From: Propionibacteriaceae bacterium AM104-82
GTDB taxonomy: Bacteria > Actinomycetota > Actinomycetes > Propionibacteriales > Propionibacteriaceae
NCBI GenBank assembly: GCA_027658995.1
Contig: JAQDQK010000003.1
Coordinates: 62,001-126,000 of the forward strand
DNA: 64,000 bases
Direction of reading: 5' to 3'
How positions within the stretch are numbered: position 1 is the first letter of the stretch; each line of letters begins with the position of its first letter. The translations under genes and the position numbers were made by a program. A model generated the notes under the pieces. That model was not told where the DNA came from. It worked only from the letters and a program-made list of their open reading frames with translations, and ran no database searches. Below, in pieces: positions 17,686 to 25,613 of this stretch.

Positions 17686-17720
17686 GCCTGCCGGCCTTGC
17701 CGGTGAGGCATTTTGTTTGT
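17686..17720 (+). terminator. Hairpin with T-rich tail between tRNA-Trp and secE
   Basis: GCCT-G-CCGG, loop CCTTG, then CCGG-TG-AGGC, followed by ATTTTGTTTGT. It is a plausible partial terminator or processing site separating the tRNA from the secE mRNA. Confidence 0.5.
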
Positions 17721-17738
17721 CGAGCGAAGGGAAGCAGC

Positions 17739-18302
17739 GTGAGCGACAAGTCACGCGACGCCGAGCCAGGACGCGAGGATCTCGTGACCGGTGCAAGCGA
17801 CGCTGCCGAAGAGTCGGAAAACGACACGCTCAGCATCTTCGACATCGACGATCCGGAGGCGCTCGAGGAGGCCGAAGAGGCCGTCGAGCACGACCCGGAC
17901 GCCATCGAGGTCGTTCCCCCGTCCGATGACGTCGACCCTGAGGCCGACGACGAGACGATCGCGGAACTCGAAGAGAACTTCACCCCGGAGGAGCGTGCCG
18001 CCGCGGCAGCCGTTCCGATCGCCCGCAAGACCGCCAAGGCCCCCGTCCGCAAGAAGGACACCGCCACGCGCAAGCGCAGCGCGTCCACCGTCGAGCACGA
18101 CGACCCGTACAAGGCCCACAATCCCGCCGAGTTCGTGGCCCAGTCGGCCGCTGAGCTCAAGCGCGTTGTGTGGCCGACCTGGCCCCAGACGGTCTCCATG
18201 TTCAGCGCAGTGCTGATCTTCGTGTTGATCATGATCCTGATCGTCGGTGCGCTGGACTTCGCGTTCACGTGGGGCCTGCTGAAGATGCTAGGGAGCAAGT
18301 GA
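17739..18302 (+). CDS. secE: Preprotein translocase subunit SecE
   Basis: Part of the SecYEG channel in the cytoplasmic membrane. The 187 residues comprise a long acidic, disordered N-terminal extension (about 1-125, typical of actinobacteria) and the conserved core FVAQSAAELKRVVWPTWPQT, ending in one membrane helix (MFSAVLIFVLIMILIVGALDF). The GTG at 17739 after GAAGGGAAG was preferred over an ATG at 17652 that lies inside the post-tRNA hairpin region. The stop overlaps the nusG start. Confidence 0.92.
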   Translation: MSDKSRDAEPGREDLVTGASDAAEESENDTLSIFDIDDPEALEEAEEAVEHDPDAIEVVPPSDDVDPEADDETIAELEENFTPEERAAAAAVPIARKTAKAPVRKKDTATRKRSASTVEHDDPYKAHNPAEFVAQSAAELKRVVWPTWPQTVSMFSAVLIFVLIMILIVGALDFAFTWGLLKMLGSK

Positions 18303-19117
18303 TGACCGAATCCGATAACACTGAGAACACCGACTTCGAGATCGACCTCGGTGCCCTCGAGGCAGAGGCCCCCGTCGAGGACGACATCGAGATCGACCTT
18401 GGCGCCTTCGGTGCCGAGGACGAGGACTCCGACGGCGAGACCCTTTCGCTGACCGAGGACGACGAGCCTGAAGAGGACGAGGACGACCTCGACAAGGATG
18501 ACGCCGTCGCAAAGGCCGTCGCCGAACTCCGCGAGGAGCTCGAGAGCAAGTGGGGCGAGTGGTACGTCATCCACACCTACTCGGGCATGGAGAACCGCGT
18601 CAAGCAGAACGTCGACTCCCGCGCGCAGAGCCTCAACATGGAGGACTACATCTTCGAGACGATCGTCCCCACCGAGGAGGTCGTCGAGGTCCGCAACAAC
18701 GCGCGCAAGACGGTGACCCGCTCGGTGACGCCCGGCTACGTGCTGATCCGCATGGAGCTGACAGACGATTCCTGGAGCCTCGTGCGCCAGACCCCGTCGG
18801 TGACCGGCATCGTCGGCCACGGCCAGCAGCCGGTCGCGCTGTCGATCGACGAGGTCATCCACATGCTCACTCCTTCCGTGATCGCCAAGGTGAACGCCGC
18901 TCAGGCGGGTGCCGCGGTGCAGCGGAAGAAGAAGGTCGAGGTCGTCGACTTCGCGGTCGGCGACTCCGTCATGGTGACCGACGGCCCCTTCACCGGGGTG
19001 CACGCCACGATCACCGAAATCAACGCCAACAGTCAGCGGCTCCGCGCTCTCGTCGAGATCCTCGGCCGCGAGACGCCCGTCGATCTCGAATTTAAGCAAG
19101 TCGAGAAGGTCGTCTAA
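18302..19117 (+). CDS. nusG: Transcription termination/antitermination factor NusG
   Basis: Binds RNA polymerase and couples it to Rho or ribosomes. The 271 residues have an acidic low-complexity N-terminus of about 80 residues, an NGN domain (WYVIHTYSGMENRVKQNV...RSVTPGYVLIRM...VRQTPSVTGIVG) and a C-terminal KOW domain (GDSVMVTDGPFTGVHATITEI). The ATG at 18302 overlaps the secE stop (TGATG). Confidence 0.95.
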   Translation: MTESDNTENTDFEIDLGALEAEAPVEDDIEIDLGAFGAEDEDSDGETLSLTEDDEPEEDEDDLDKDDAVAKAVAELREELESKWGEWYVIHTYSGMENRVKQNVDSRAQSLNMEDYIFETIVPTEEVVEVRNNARKTVTRSVTPGYVLIRMELTDDSWSLVRQTPSVTGIVGHGQQPVALSIDEVIHMLTPSVIAKVNAAQAGAAVQRKKKVEVVDFAVGDSVMVTDGPFTGVHATITEINANSQRLRALVEILGRETPVDLEFKQVEKVV

Positions 19118-19127
19118 GATTGTGCGT

Positions 19128-19149
19128 TGCGCCGGTTTCCGCCGGCGCA
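19128..19149 (+). promoter_or_regulatory. Hairpin in the nusG-rplK spacer
   Basis: TGCGCCGG and CCGGCGCA pair around TTTCCG, 28 bases before the rplK start. It could be an mRNA leader structure; no T-run follows, so it is not a standard terminator. Confidence 0.35.
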
Positions 19150-19177
19150 TCCATCCATACAGGTAAAGGACCCACCC

Positions 19178-19606
19178 ATGCCTCCCAAGAAGAAGGTTGC
19201 GGCCCTCGTTAAGGTCGCACTGCAGGCTGGCGCTGCCACTCCTGCGCCGCCGGTCGGTACCGCTCTCGGTCCGCACGGCGTCAACATCATGGAATTCGTG
19301 AAGGCGTACAACGCCCAGACCGAGTCCCAGCGCGGAAACGTCATCCCCGTCGAGATCACCATCTACGAGGACCGCACGTTCACCTTCATCACCAAGACGC
19401 CCCCGGCGGCCGAGCTGATCAAGAAGGCGGCGGGCGTGCCCTCCGGCTCCGCGAACCCGCTCGCCACCAAGGTCGGCAAGATCACCAAGGACCAGGTCCG
19501 CGAGATCGCCACCACCAAGCTGCCCGACCTCAACGCAAACGACGTCGAGGCCGCCATGAAGATCATCGAGGGCACCGCGCGCTCGATGGGCGTCACGGTC
19601 GACTGA
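19178..19606 (+). CDS. rplK: 50S ribosomal protein L11
   Basis: 142 residues, full length. [39 protein letters not shown] is split between the N-terminal domain's conserved proline-rich segments; the C-terminal rRNA-binding domain ends [15 protein letters not shown]11 forms the GTPase-associated centre with 23S rRNA. The ATG at 19178 was chosen over an in-frame ATG at 19127 because the protein then begins with the family's MPPKKK. Confidence 0.96.
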   Translation: MPPKKKVAALVKVALQAGAATPAPPVGTALGPHGVNIMEFVKAYNAQTESQRGNVIPVEITIYEDRTFTFITKTPPAAELIKKAAGVPSGSANPLATKVGKITKDQVREIATTKLPDLNANDVEAAMKIIEGTARSMGVTVD

Positions 19607-19621
19607 CCACACAGAACACAC

Positions 19622-19648
19622 GTGGCAGGGGAGTGCTCCCCACACCAC
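19622..19648 (+). promoter_or_regulatory. Hairpin in the rplK-rplA spacer, possible L1 control site
   Basis: GTGG-CA-GGGGAG, loop TG, CTCCCC-ACA-CCAC forms a stem with small internal loops in the 89-bp spacer before rplA. L1 represses its own operon by binding mRNA mimics of 23S rRNA, so a structured spacer here may be that site (inference). Confidence 0.35.
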
Positions 19649-19695
19649 AACTGGTGACCGGGCCAAGCGTCCGGCCAAACTCTTAAGGAACCAGC

Positions 19696-20394
19696 ATGAA
19701 GCACAGCAAGGGCTACCGCTCCGCCGCTGACAAGCGCGACGAGCAGCAGCAGTACACCCCCGAGGAGGCGCTCCGCCTCCTCAAGGAGATGGCGACCGCC
19801 AAGTTCGACGAGACCGTCGACGTCGCCATCCGCCTGGGCGTCGATCCCCGCAAGGCCGACCAGATGGTCCGCGGCACGGTCAACCTTCCTCACGGCACTG
19901 GCAAGACGGCACGGGTCCTCGTCTTCGCCGCCGGTGACAAGGCTGAGGCCGCCCGCGAGGCAGGGGCCGACGAGATCGGCACCGACGAGCTGATCGAGAA
20001 GGTGGCCGGCGGCTACCTCGACTTCGACGCCGTCGTCGCCACCCCGGACATGATGGGCAAGGTCGGCCGCCTCGGCCGCGTGCTCGGCCCCCGTGGCCTG
20101 ATGCCGAACCCCAAGACCGGCACCGTCACCATGGATACGGCCAAGGCCGTCTCCGACATCAAGGGCGGCAAGATCGAGTTCCGTGTCGACCGTCACGCGA
20201 ACCTGCAGTTCATCATCGGCAAGGCCTCCTTCACGGCCCAGCAGTTGGTGGACAACTACTACGCCGTCCTCGACGAGATCCTGCGCCTCAAGCCGGCCTC
20301 CTCGAAGGGCCGCTACCTCCGCAAGATCGCCGTCTCGTCCACGATGAGCCCGAGCGTGCTCGTCGACACCACCGTGTCGAAGCCCGCCGAGTGA
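19696..20394 (+). CDS. rplA: 50S ribosomal protein L1
   Basis: 232 residues with the standard order: [46 protein letters not shown], the [34 protein letters not shown] signature, and [22 protein letters not shown]1 binds the mobile L1 stalk of 23S rRNA. Preceded by a TTAAGGAA ribosome-binding site and closed by a strong terminator. rplJ does not follow; it lies about 17.8 kb downstream. Confidence 0.96.
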   Translation: MKHSKGYRSAADKRDEQQQYTPEEALRLLKEMATAKFDETVDVAIRLGVDPRKADQMVRGTVNLPHGTGKTARVLVFAAGDKAEAAREAGADEIGTDELIEKVAGGYLDFDAVVATPDMMGKVGRLGRVLGPRGLMPNPKTGTVTMDTAKAVSDIKGGKIEFRVDRHANLQFIIGKASFTAQQLVDNYYAVLDEILRLKPASSKGRYLRKIAVSSTMSPSVLVDTTVSKPAE

Positions 20395-20414
20395 TCCTCG
20401 GATAAGCAACCGCA

Positions 20415-20446
20415 AACGGGCGGGCACCCTCGGGTGCCCGCCCGTT
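20415..20446 (+). terminator. Strong hairpin terminator after rplA
   Basis: A perfect 15-bp stem (AACGGGCGGGCACCC / GGGTGCCCGCCCGTT) with a 2-base loop, followed by GTGCATTT. Confidence 0.8.
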
Positions 20447-20473
20447 GTGCATTTCCCGGAAGGAAACCCCACC

Positions 20474-21082
20474 ATGCTGGTGCTCGTGACGGGCTTTGAG
20501 CCCTTCGGCGGCGACACGTCCAACGCAAGCGGCGACGCCGTCTCCCTGCTGGGGGAGCGCGGGGTGCCGGGCGTCGACCTGGTCACGGCGATCCTGCCCG
20601 TCGGCTTCGAGTCGGGCCCGGCGGCCCTTCGCGCCCTGATCGCCCGGCACCGCCCCGACGCCGTCGTCGCGGTCGGCGAGGCGGGAGGACGCGCAGCGGT
20701 CACCCCGGAGGCGTGGGCCGTCAACGCCCAGGTCGCCCGGATCGCAGACAACGACGGCAGGCGCCCCTCCGGACCCATCGACGACGGCCCCGAGCGTCTC
20801 GCGACCCGCCTCGACGTGCCGGGGTTGGTCGCAGCGATCCGCGCGGCAGGCGTGCCCGCGGAGGCGTCGGAGGACGCGGGTGCCTTCGTCTGCAACGCGG
20901 TGTTCCGCGCCGCGCTGACGGGCTTCGACGGCCCGGCGGGCTTCGTGCACGTCCCCGCCGTCCGGGAGGGCGCCACGCCCACCGTGGGCGCCGAGACCGA
21001 CGCTGCGGCCCCCGTCGCGGCCGACCTCACCGTCGACGATCTGGCGACGGCCCTGGCCGCGGTGCTACGCGCCCTCGCGTAG
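20474..21082 (+). CDS. pcp: Pyroglutamyl-peptidase I
   Basis: A cytoplasmic cysteine peptidase that removes N-terminal pyroglutamate. The 202 residues begin MLVLVTGFEPFGG and keep the catalytic triad at Glu79, Cys140 (AGAFVCNAVF) and His159 (GFVHVP). The usual VGQAGG reads VGEAGG here. The ATG at 20474 has a GGAAGGAA ribosome-binding site just after the rplA terminator. It ends 4 bp before the convergent LacI gene stop. Confidence 0.9.
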   Translation: MLVLVTGFEPFGGDTSNASGDAVSLLGERGVPGVDLVTAILPVGFESGPAALRALIARHRPDAVVAVGEAGGRAAVTPEAWAVNAQVARIADNDGRRPSGPIDDGPERLATRLDVPGLVAAIRAAGVPAEASEDAGAFVCNAVFRAALTGFDGPAGFVHVPAVREGATPTVGAETDAAAPVAADLTVDDLATALAAVLRALA

Positions 21083-21086
21083 GCCG

Positions 21087-22094
21087 CTAGGCCGAGCCCC
21101 GGATCACCAACTCCCACGGCACGTCGACGGCGGTGGGACCGAGCGACGGGTCCTCGACGCGCGTGAGCAGGTGGTCGATCGCCGCCCGGTAGTCGGGGGA
21201 GCGGACGCCGAGAGTCGTCAGCGCAGGCGTGGAGACCTCGCCCTCGACGATGTTGCCCATCCCCGAGATCCGCAACTGGTCGGGCACCGAGACGCCCCGC
21301 GACAGCGAGGCCCACAGCAGCGGGATCGCCGTCCGGTCCGAGGCGCACACCAGCGCGTTGGAGCCGTCCGTGGCGACCGTGTCCATCACCGCCGCCACCT
21401 CGGACGGGGTCGGCAGCGCCGTGATGTGGTGCAGCACCGGCTCGAAGCCGAGTGCCTGGGCCGCCTCCGTCACCCATCCGGTGCGCCGCGCCCGGACCCG
21501 ACGGTGGATGTGGGAGGCCTCGGCGACGTAGTGGAAGGTGGTCACGCCGCGCGCGGCGAGGTGCGCGAACAGGTCGACGATGGCGCCCTTCTCCCGCTGA
21601 CGCACCAGCGAGATCTGCTTCGGGCCGTCGTTGGCGATCGCGAGCACCGGCACGGGTAGCCCGGCGAGCCGCGCCTGGATGTTCTCCGGCATGTCCTCCA
21701 GCCCGAGCACCAGCACCGCGTCGGCGAGCCCGCCGCGGATCAGCTTCACCTGGCGGGCGAGGTGCTCGTCGTCGGTGTAGCGCAGGATCACCGTCTCGGT
21801 CGCCCTGCCCGCCGCGCGCTCCTGGACCTGGTTGAGCAGTTCCTCGGCCCACGGGTTCAGCGGGGCGTAGGTGAGCACCGCGAGCAGACCGGTGCGCTGC
21901 CTGCGCAGCGCTCTAGCGGCCCACTGGGGGCGGTAGCCGAGCTCCTCCATCGCGGCAAGCACCCGCTCCTGGGTCTCGGGCGAGGCGGGCTTCGACCTGC
22001 TCGTCCTGCCGCTGGCCACGTAGCTGACGGTGGCGACCGACACTCCTGCGAGGCGGGCGACGTCGGCCTGGGTCGGCCTGGCTGGCTTGCTCAT
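21087..22094 (-). CDS. LacI-family transcriptional regulator
   Basis: 335 residues with an N-terminal helix-turn-helix (TQADVARLAGVSVATVSYVAS) and hinge (ERVLAAMEELGYRPQWAARALR), then a periplasmic-binding-protein-like effector domain ending TTLGVRSPDYRAAIDHLL. It is divergent from the sugar-importer/sulfatase operon with a 133-bp shared region, so it probably represses that operon. The ATG at 22094 gives the standard N-terminus. The ligand is probably a mono- or disaccharide, perhaps sulfated given the neighbouring sulfatase (inference). Confidence 0.93.
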   Translation of the reverse strand: MSKPARPTQADVARLAGVSVATVSYVASGRTSRSKPASPETQERVLAAMEELGYRPQWAARALRRQRTGLLAVLTYAPLNPWAEELLNQVQERAAGRATETVILRYTDDEHLARQVKLIRGGLADAVLVLGLEDMPENIQARLAGLPVPVLAIANDGPKQISLVRQREKGAIVDLFAHLAARGVTTFHYVAEASHIHRRVRARRTGWVTEAAQALGFEPVLHHITALPTPSEVAAVMDTVATDGSNALVCASDRTAIPLLWASLSRGVSVPDQLRISGMGNIVEGEVSTPALTTLGVRSPDYRAAIDHLLTRVEDPSLGPTAVDVPWELVIRGSA

Positions 22095-22161
22095 GGGGAA
22101 AGGGTACTGAGCGCCCAAGGGCACCCGCTCGGGGTCCGGAATCTCATTTTTCGCATACCTC

Positions 22162-22211
22162 TTGACAACAGAAACTCGATGGTCAATCGTATAACCACCT
22201 TCCATACGATG
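22162..22211 (+). promoter_or_regulatory. Divergent control region with -35 box and LacI-type operator candidate
   Basis: TTGACA at 22162-22167 is a consensus -35 box. Downstream, GGTCAATCGTATAACC (22181-22196) is an imperfect palindrome with a central CG (10 of 16 positions symmetric), the usual LacI-family layout. The half-sites ATCGTAT (22186-22192) and ATACGAT (22205-22211) also form an inverted repeat. Binding here would block transcription of the importer operon. Confidence 0.5.
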
Positions 22212-22227
22212 TGCAAAGGAGCGCTCG

Positions 22228-23769
22228 ATGCAGATCTTCTCGTCCACGTTCGGCCGCCGGTCCCTTCTCCTGGGCGGCGCCGCGATGGCCACCGCGGCCG
22301 CCGGCTGCTCCATCGACACGGGCACCCCCTCGGCCAAGCCCACCGCGACAGGCAGTGAGGCGGCCGCCGAGTTCGTCTTCGACACCACCGGGGTCAAGCT
22401 GCCGACGGACAAGGTCGCGTTCCGCTGGCTCGACTCCGGCGACCTCAAGGCCAAGTACCTCGACCCCGTGATCGCCTCGTTCGGCGAGCAGCACGACAAC
22501 GTCACCGTCACCTACGACGGCGCGGGCTGGGACCAGGTCAACCAGGTCGTCCCACTCGGCATCCGCAACGGATCTGCCCCTGACGTGTTCGCCCTCCCGC
22601 AGAACGTGCCGCCGCAGACGGCGATCGCCGAGGGCTGGGTCCAGCCCCTCGACACCGTCATCCCGAACTTCGACACGTGGCGCGCCGCCTTCCCCGACAC
22701 CGCGCTGATCCCCGGCATCCACGTCTTCGACGGCAAGGTCTACTCCTGGCCGCTGAACTCCACCCGCCGCCTCGAGAAGATGCTGTTCACCAGCAACGAC
22801 CTCGCCGACAAGGCGGGCGTCGACCCCGACGCGATCAAGACCTGGGACGACTTCCGCGATGCCGCGAAGAAGCTCACCGGCGCTGGCAAGCCCGGCTACC
22901 TCGTCACCGGCGACCACCTCTGGGTCGTCGCGATGTACCTCGCCAACACCGCAGGCTGGCGCGGCGTCATGAACGACGGCCTCGACATGCTGACCGGCAA
23001 GTACTCCTTCGCCTCCGACGAGTTCATCTCCGCCGTCGAGTTCCTCAAGTCGCTGGTTGCCGACGGCTCCGTCGTCCCCGGCTACCTGACCCTGAAGGAC
23101 GCCGACGCGCGCGCCCAGTTCCCCGCAGGCATCGCCGGGTCGATGTTCAACGGCCCGTGGGACCTGCGCGCCTGGAAGGAGAAGAGCCCCGACTTCAAGT
23201 TCACGCTCAACCCCCTCCCGTCGCCCGAGGGAAAGGCGTACCACATCCCGTTCGCCGAGCGCGGCGCCAACCAGACCTGGCTGTACGCGAAGACCCCCAT
23301 CCCCGAGGTCGCGGGCGTCATCCTCAACTACCTCGGCTCCGTCGAGGGGCAGACCAAGATGGTCGAGCTGACTCAGGGCACCCTCGTCTCGATGATCCCC
23401 GAGGCCAACGAGTCCGTCGACGACGCGCTGCTCGACCCGAACGCCAAGAAGGCGGCCGAGTTGGCCCGCGAGTTGATGCGCGCGGCGCCTCAGCTTGAGC
23501 TCCGCACCCCCGACGCGGGCAAGATCAAGATGGAGCTGAAGCCGGTCGAGCCTGGCCTGCAGAACGTGATGCAGGGCATCATGTCCGGGCAGATCCCCGA
23601 CGCCAAGAAGGCGCTCGCCGAGCTCGACGGCAAGCTGCAGGCCGCGCTCGAGGGAGCGTTCACCGCGGCAAAGGCGGCAGGCGCCGACGCTGACTTCCAG
23701 CAGACGGTCTTCCCGAACTGGGACCCGAGCAAGGAGTACACGCAGGCCGACTACGACGCGCTCGGCTGA
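22228..23769 (+). CDS. Sugar ABC transporter substrate-binding lipoprotein (Tat signal)
   Basis: 513 residues. The N-terminus has FGRRSLLLGGAAMATAAAGC: a twin-arginine signal ending in a lipobox, so the protein is probably exported folded and lipid-anchored at Cys31. The mature part has the extracellular solute-binding (family 1) pattern, for example VTYDGAGWDQVNQVVPLGIRNG and GIAGSMFNGPWDLRAWKE. It delivers sugar to the two permeases that follow. AAAGGAG ribosome-binding site before ATG 22228. It is the first gene of the LacI-regulated operon. Confidence 0.9.
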   Translation: MQIFSSTFGRRSLLLGGAAMATAAAGCSIDTGTPSAKPTATGSEAAAEFVFDTTGVKLPTDKVAFRWLDSGDLKAKYLDPVIASFGEQHDNVTVTYDGAGWDQVNQVVPLGIRNGSAPDVFALPQNVPPQTAIAEGWVQPLDTVIPNFDTWRAAFPDTALIPGIHVFDGKVYSWPLNSTRRLEKMLFTSNDLADKAGVDPDAIKTWDDFRDAAKKLTGAGKPGYLVTGDHLWVVAMYLANTAGWRGVMNDGLDMLTGKYSFASDEFISAVEFLKSLVADGSVVPGYLTLKDADARAQFPAGIAGSMFNGPWDLRAWKEKSPDFKFTLNPLPSPEGKAYHIPFAERGANQTWLYAKTPIPEVAGVILNYLGSVEGQTKMVELTQGTLVSMIPEANESVDDALLDPNAKKAAELARELMRAAPQLELRTPDAGKIKMELKPVEPGLQNVMQGIMSGQIPDAKKALAELDGKLQAALEGAFTAAKAAGADADFQQTVFPNWDPSKEYTQADYDALG

Positions 23770-23773
23770 GCCC

Positions 23774-24724
23774 ATGGGACGCGCCTCATCGACCTACCCG
23801 AAGTGGTACGGCAAGTCGACCCTCGGCTGGGTCTACCTGTTCCTGCTTCCGGGCCTCATCCTGTCCTGCCTGTTCGTCTTCTATCCCATGGTGGCGTCCT
23901 GGGTGTTCTCCACCATGGAATGGTCGGGGTTCACCTCGTCGATGAAGTTCATCGGCCTCGGCAACTACGTCGAATTGGTCAAGGACCCGCTGTTCTGGGG
24001 GGCGTTCGGCCGCTCCATGCTGTTCGTGCTTGTCGGCGTGCCCGTCCGGGTGATCCTCGCCCTGATGGTCGCCATCCTGCTCAACAACGTGATCCGCGGC
24101 CGCACGTCGGTGGTCTTCCGGACCGTCTTCTTCATGCCCGTGATGGCGGCCGCGTCGGTGATCGGCGTCGTGCTGACCTTCGTGCTCTCGCCCAACTCGG
24201 GACCCGTCAACACGCTCCTGACGTCGACGGGCCTCGCGGGCCAGCCCATCGAGTTCCTCTCCGACCCGAGCATCGCCTTCTGGGTGACGCTGGGGGCGCA
24301 CACGTGGAAGAACTTCGGCATGACGTTGATCTACTGGATGGCCGCGCTGCAGACGGTACCGGAGGAGTACTACGAGGCCGCAAAGGTCGATGGGGCGACG
24401 TCGCTGCGCCAACTGATCCACATCACGATGCCGCTGCTGCTGCCGTTCACCATCGTGATCCTGGTGCTGACCGCCAACGAGAACCTGCACGCGTTCGCGC
24501 TGATCCAGGCCATGACCGGCGGCGGCCCCTACTACACGACCCAGGTGATGGAGGTCTTCATCTACCAGACGGCGTTCGCGCCGTCGGCCCAGGGCGGCAT
24601 CCCCCGCCTCGGCTACGCGTCGGCCGCCGGCTGCTTCTTCGGGCTGGCGACGCTGATCCTCGCGGTGCTGCAGGCGTGGGCCGCCCGTGGACTATCGCGA
24701 CGCAAGTCGCAGATGGGAGCCTGA
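23774..24724 (+). CDS. Sugar ABC transporter permease (MalF-like)
   Basis: 316 residues and about six membrane helices (first LGWVYLFLLPGLILSCLFVF). The EAA loop EYYEAAKVDGATSLRQLIHITMP contacts the ATPase. It starts 4 bp after the binding-protein gene. No ATPase gene is in the operon, so a shared MsiK-type ATPase encoded elsewhere probably energises it (established for many actinobacterial sugar importers). Confidence 0.93.
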   Translation: MGRASSTYPKWYGKSTLGWVYLFLLPGLILSCLFVFYPMVASWVFSTMEWSGFTSSMKFIGLGNYVELVKDPLFWGAFGRSMLFVLVGVPVRVILALMVAILLNNVIRGRTSVVFRTVFFMPVMAAASVIGVVLTFVLSPNSGPVNTLLTSTGLAGQPIEFLSDPSIAFWVTLGAHTWKNFGMTLIYWMAALQTVPEEYYEAAKVDGATSLRQLIHITMPLLLPFTIVILVLTANENLHAFALIQAMTGGGPYYTTQVMEVFIYQTAFAPSAQGGIPRLGYASAAGCFFGLATLILAVLQAWAARGLSRRKSQMGA

Positions 24725-24725
24725 C

Positions 24726-25613
24726 ATGCACAAGGGCAAGCTCAGGAAGAAGGAACTGCGCGAACTGCAGGGCAAGCGACGCTTCACCCGCGCGGACAAG
24801 ATCGCGGTGCTCGTCACCATCGTGGTGATGCTTCCGTTGGCCGTGATCTTCGCCTACCCGTTCTTCTGGATGGTCACCTCGTCGGTGAAGAGCAACGTGG
24901 AGATCTTCGGGTCGCTCAACCCGTTCACGCCGACGCTGCGGGTCAGCAACTACATCAACGCGTGGAACGACGCGAACATGGGGCAGTACTTCTTCAACAG
25001 CGTCTTCGTGACGGTGTTCTCCATCATCATCGCTGTGTTCAGCAACGCCTTCATGGGCTACGCGCTCGGCCGCTACAAGTTCCCGGGCAAGGCGATCATC
25101 TTCGTGCTGCTCGGCATGGTGATCTTCCTGCCCCAGGGCTTCACGGTGATCCCGATCTTCGACCTGATCAACAAGTTGGGTCTCGGCGGCAGCCTGTGGG
25201 GCGTCACGCTCGCCGAGTCCGGCGGCGTCAGCGTCGTGATCGTGCTGCTGTTCGCCGGCTTCTTCGCCCAGATGCCCAAGGAACTCGAGGAGGCGGCCCG
25301 CATCGACGGCGCCGGCTTCTGGAGGGTGTTCTGGACGGTCTACCTACCCCTGGCGAAGCCGGTCATCGCCACGGGTGTCATCCTGCAGTTCATGCACAGT
25401 TGGAACGACTTCCTGCTGCCGCTGGTGTTGACCCTGACCCGGCCGGAGTTGCGCACCCTCTCGGTGGGCATCTACGACCTGCAGAACCAGTTCAACGCCG
25501 ACTGGGGTCTCATGACCGCAGCCGCATCGATCGCCCTGCTGCCGATCATCGTGCTGTTCATCTTCCTGCAGCGGTACTTCGTAGAGAGCTTCTCAGGAGC
25601 GGTAAAGGGATGA
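24726..25613 (+). CDS. Sugar ABC transporter permease (MalG-like)
   Basis: 295 residues. A basic N-terminus (MHKGKLRKKELRE) precedes six membrane helices, with the EAA loop ELEEAARIDGAGFWRVFWTVYLP and the C-terminal FLQRYFVESFSGAVKG typical of MalG-like subunits. The ATG at 24726 directly follows the preceding stop. The stop overlaps the sulfatase ATG by 4 bp, tying sulfatase expression to the importer. Confidence 0.93.
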   Translation: MHKGKLRKKELRELQGKRRFTRADKIAVLVTIVVMLPLAVIFAYPFFWMVTSSVKSNVEIFGSLNPFTPTLRVSNYINAWNDANMGQYFFNSVFVTVFSIIIAVFSNAFMGYALGRYKFPGKAIIFVLLGMVIFLPQGFTVIPIFDLINKLGLGGSLWGVTLAESGGVSVVIVLLFAGFFAQMPKELEEAARIDGAGFWRVFWTVYLPLAKPVIATGVILQFMHSWNDFLLPLVLTLTRPELRTLSVGIYDLQNQFNADWGLMTAAASIALLPIIVLFIFLQRYFVESFSGAVKG

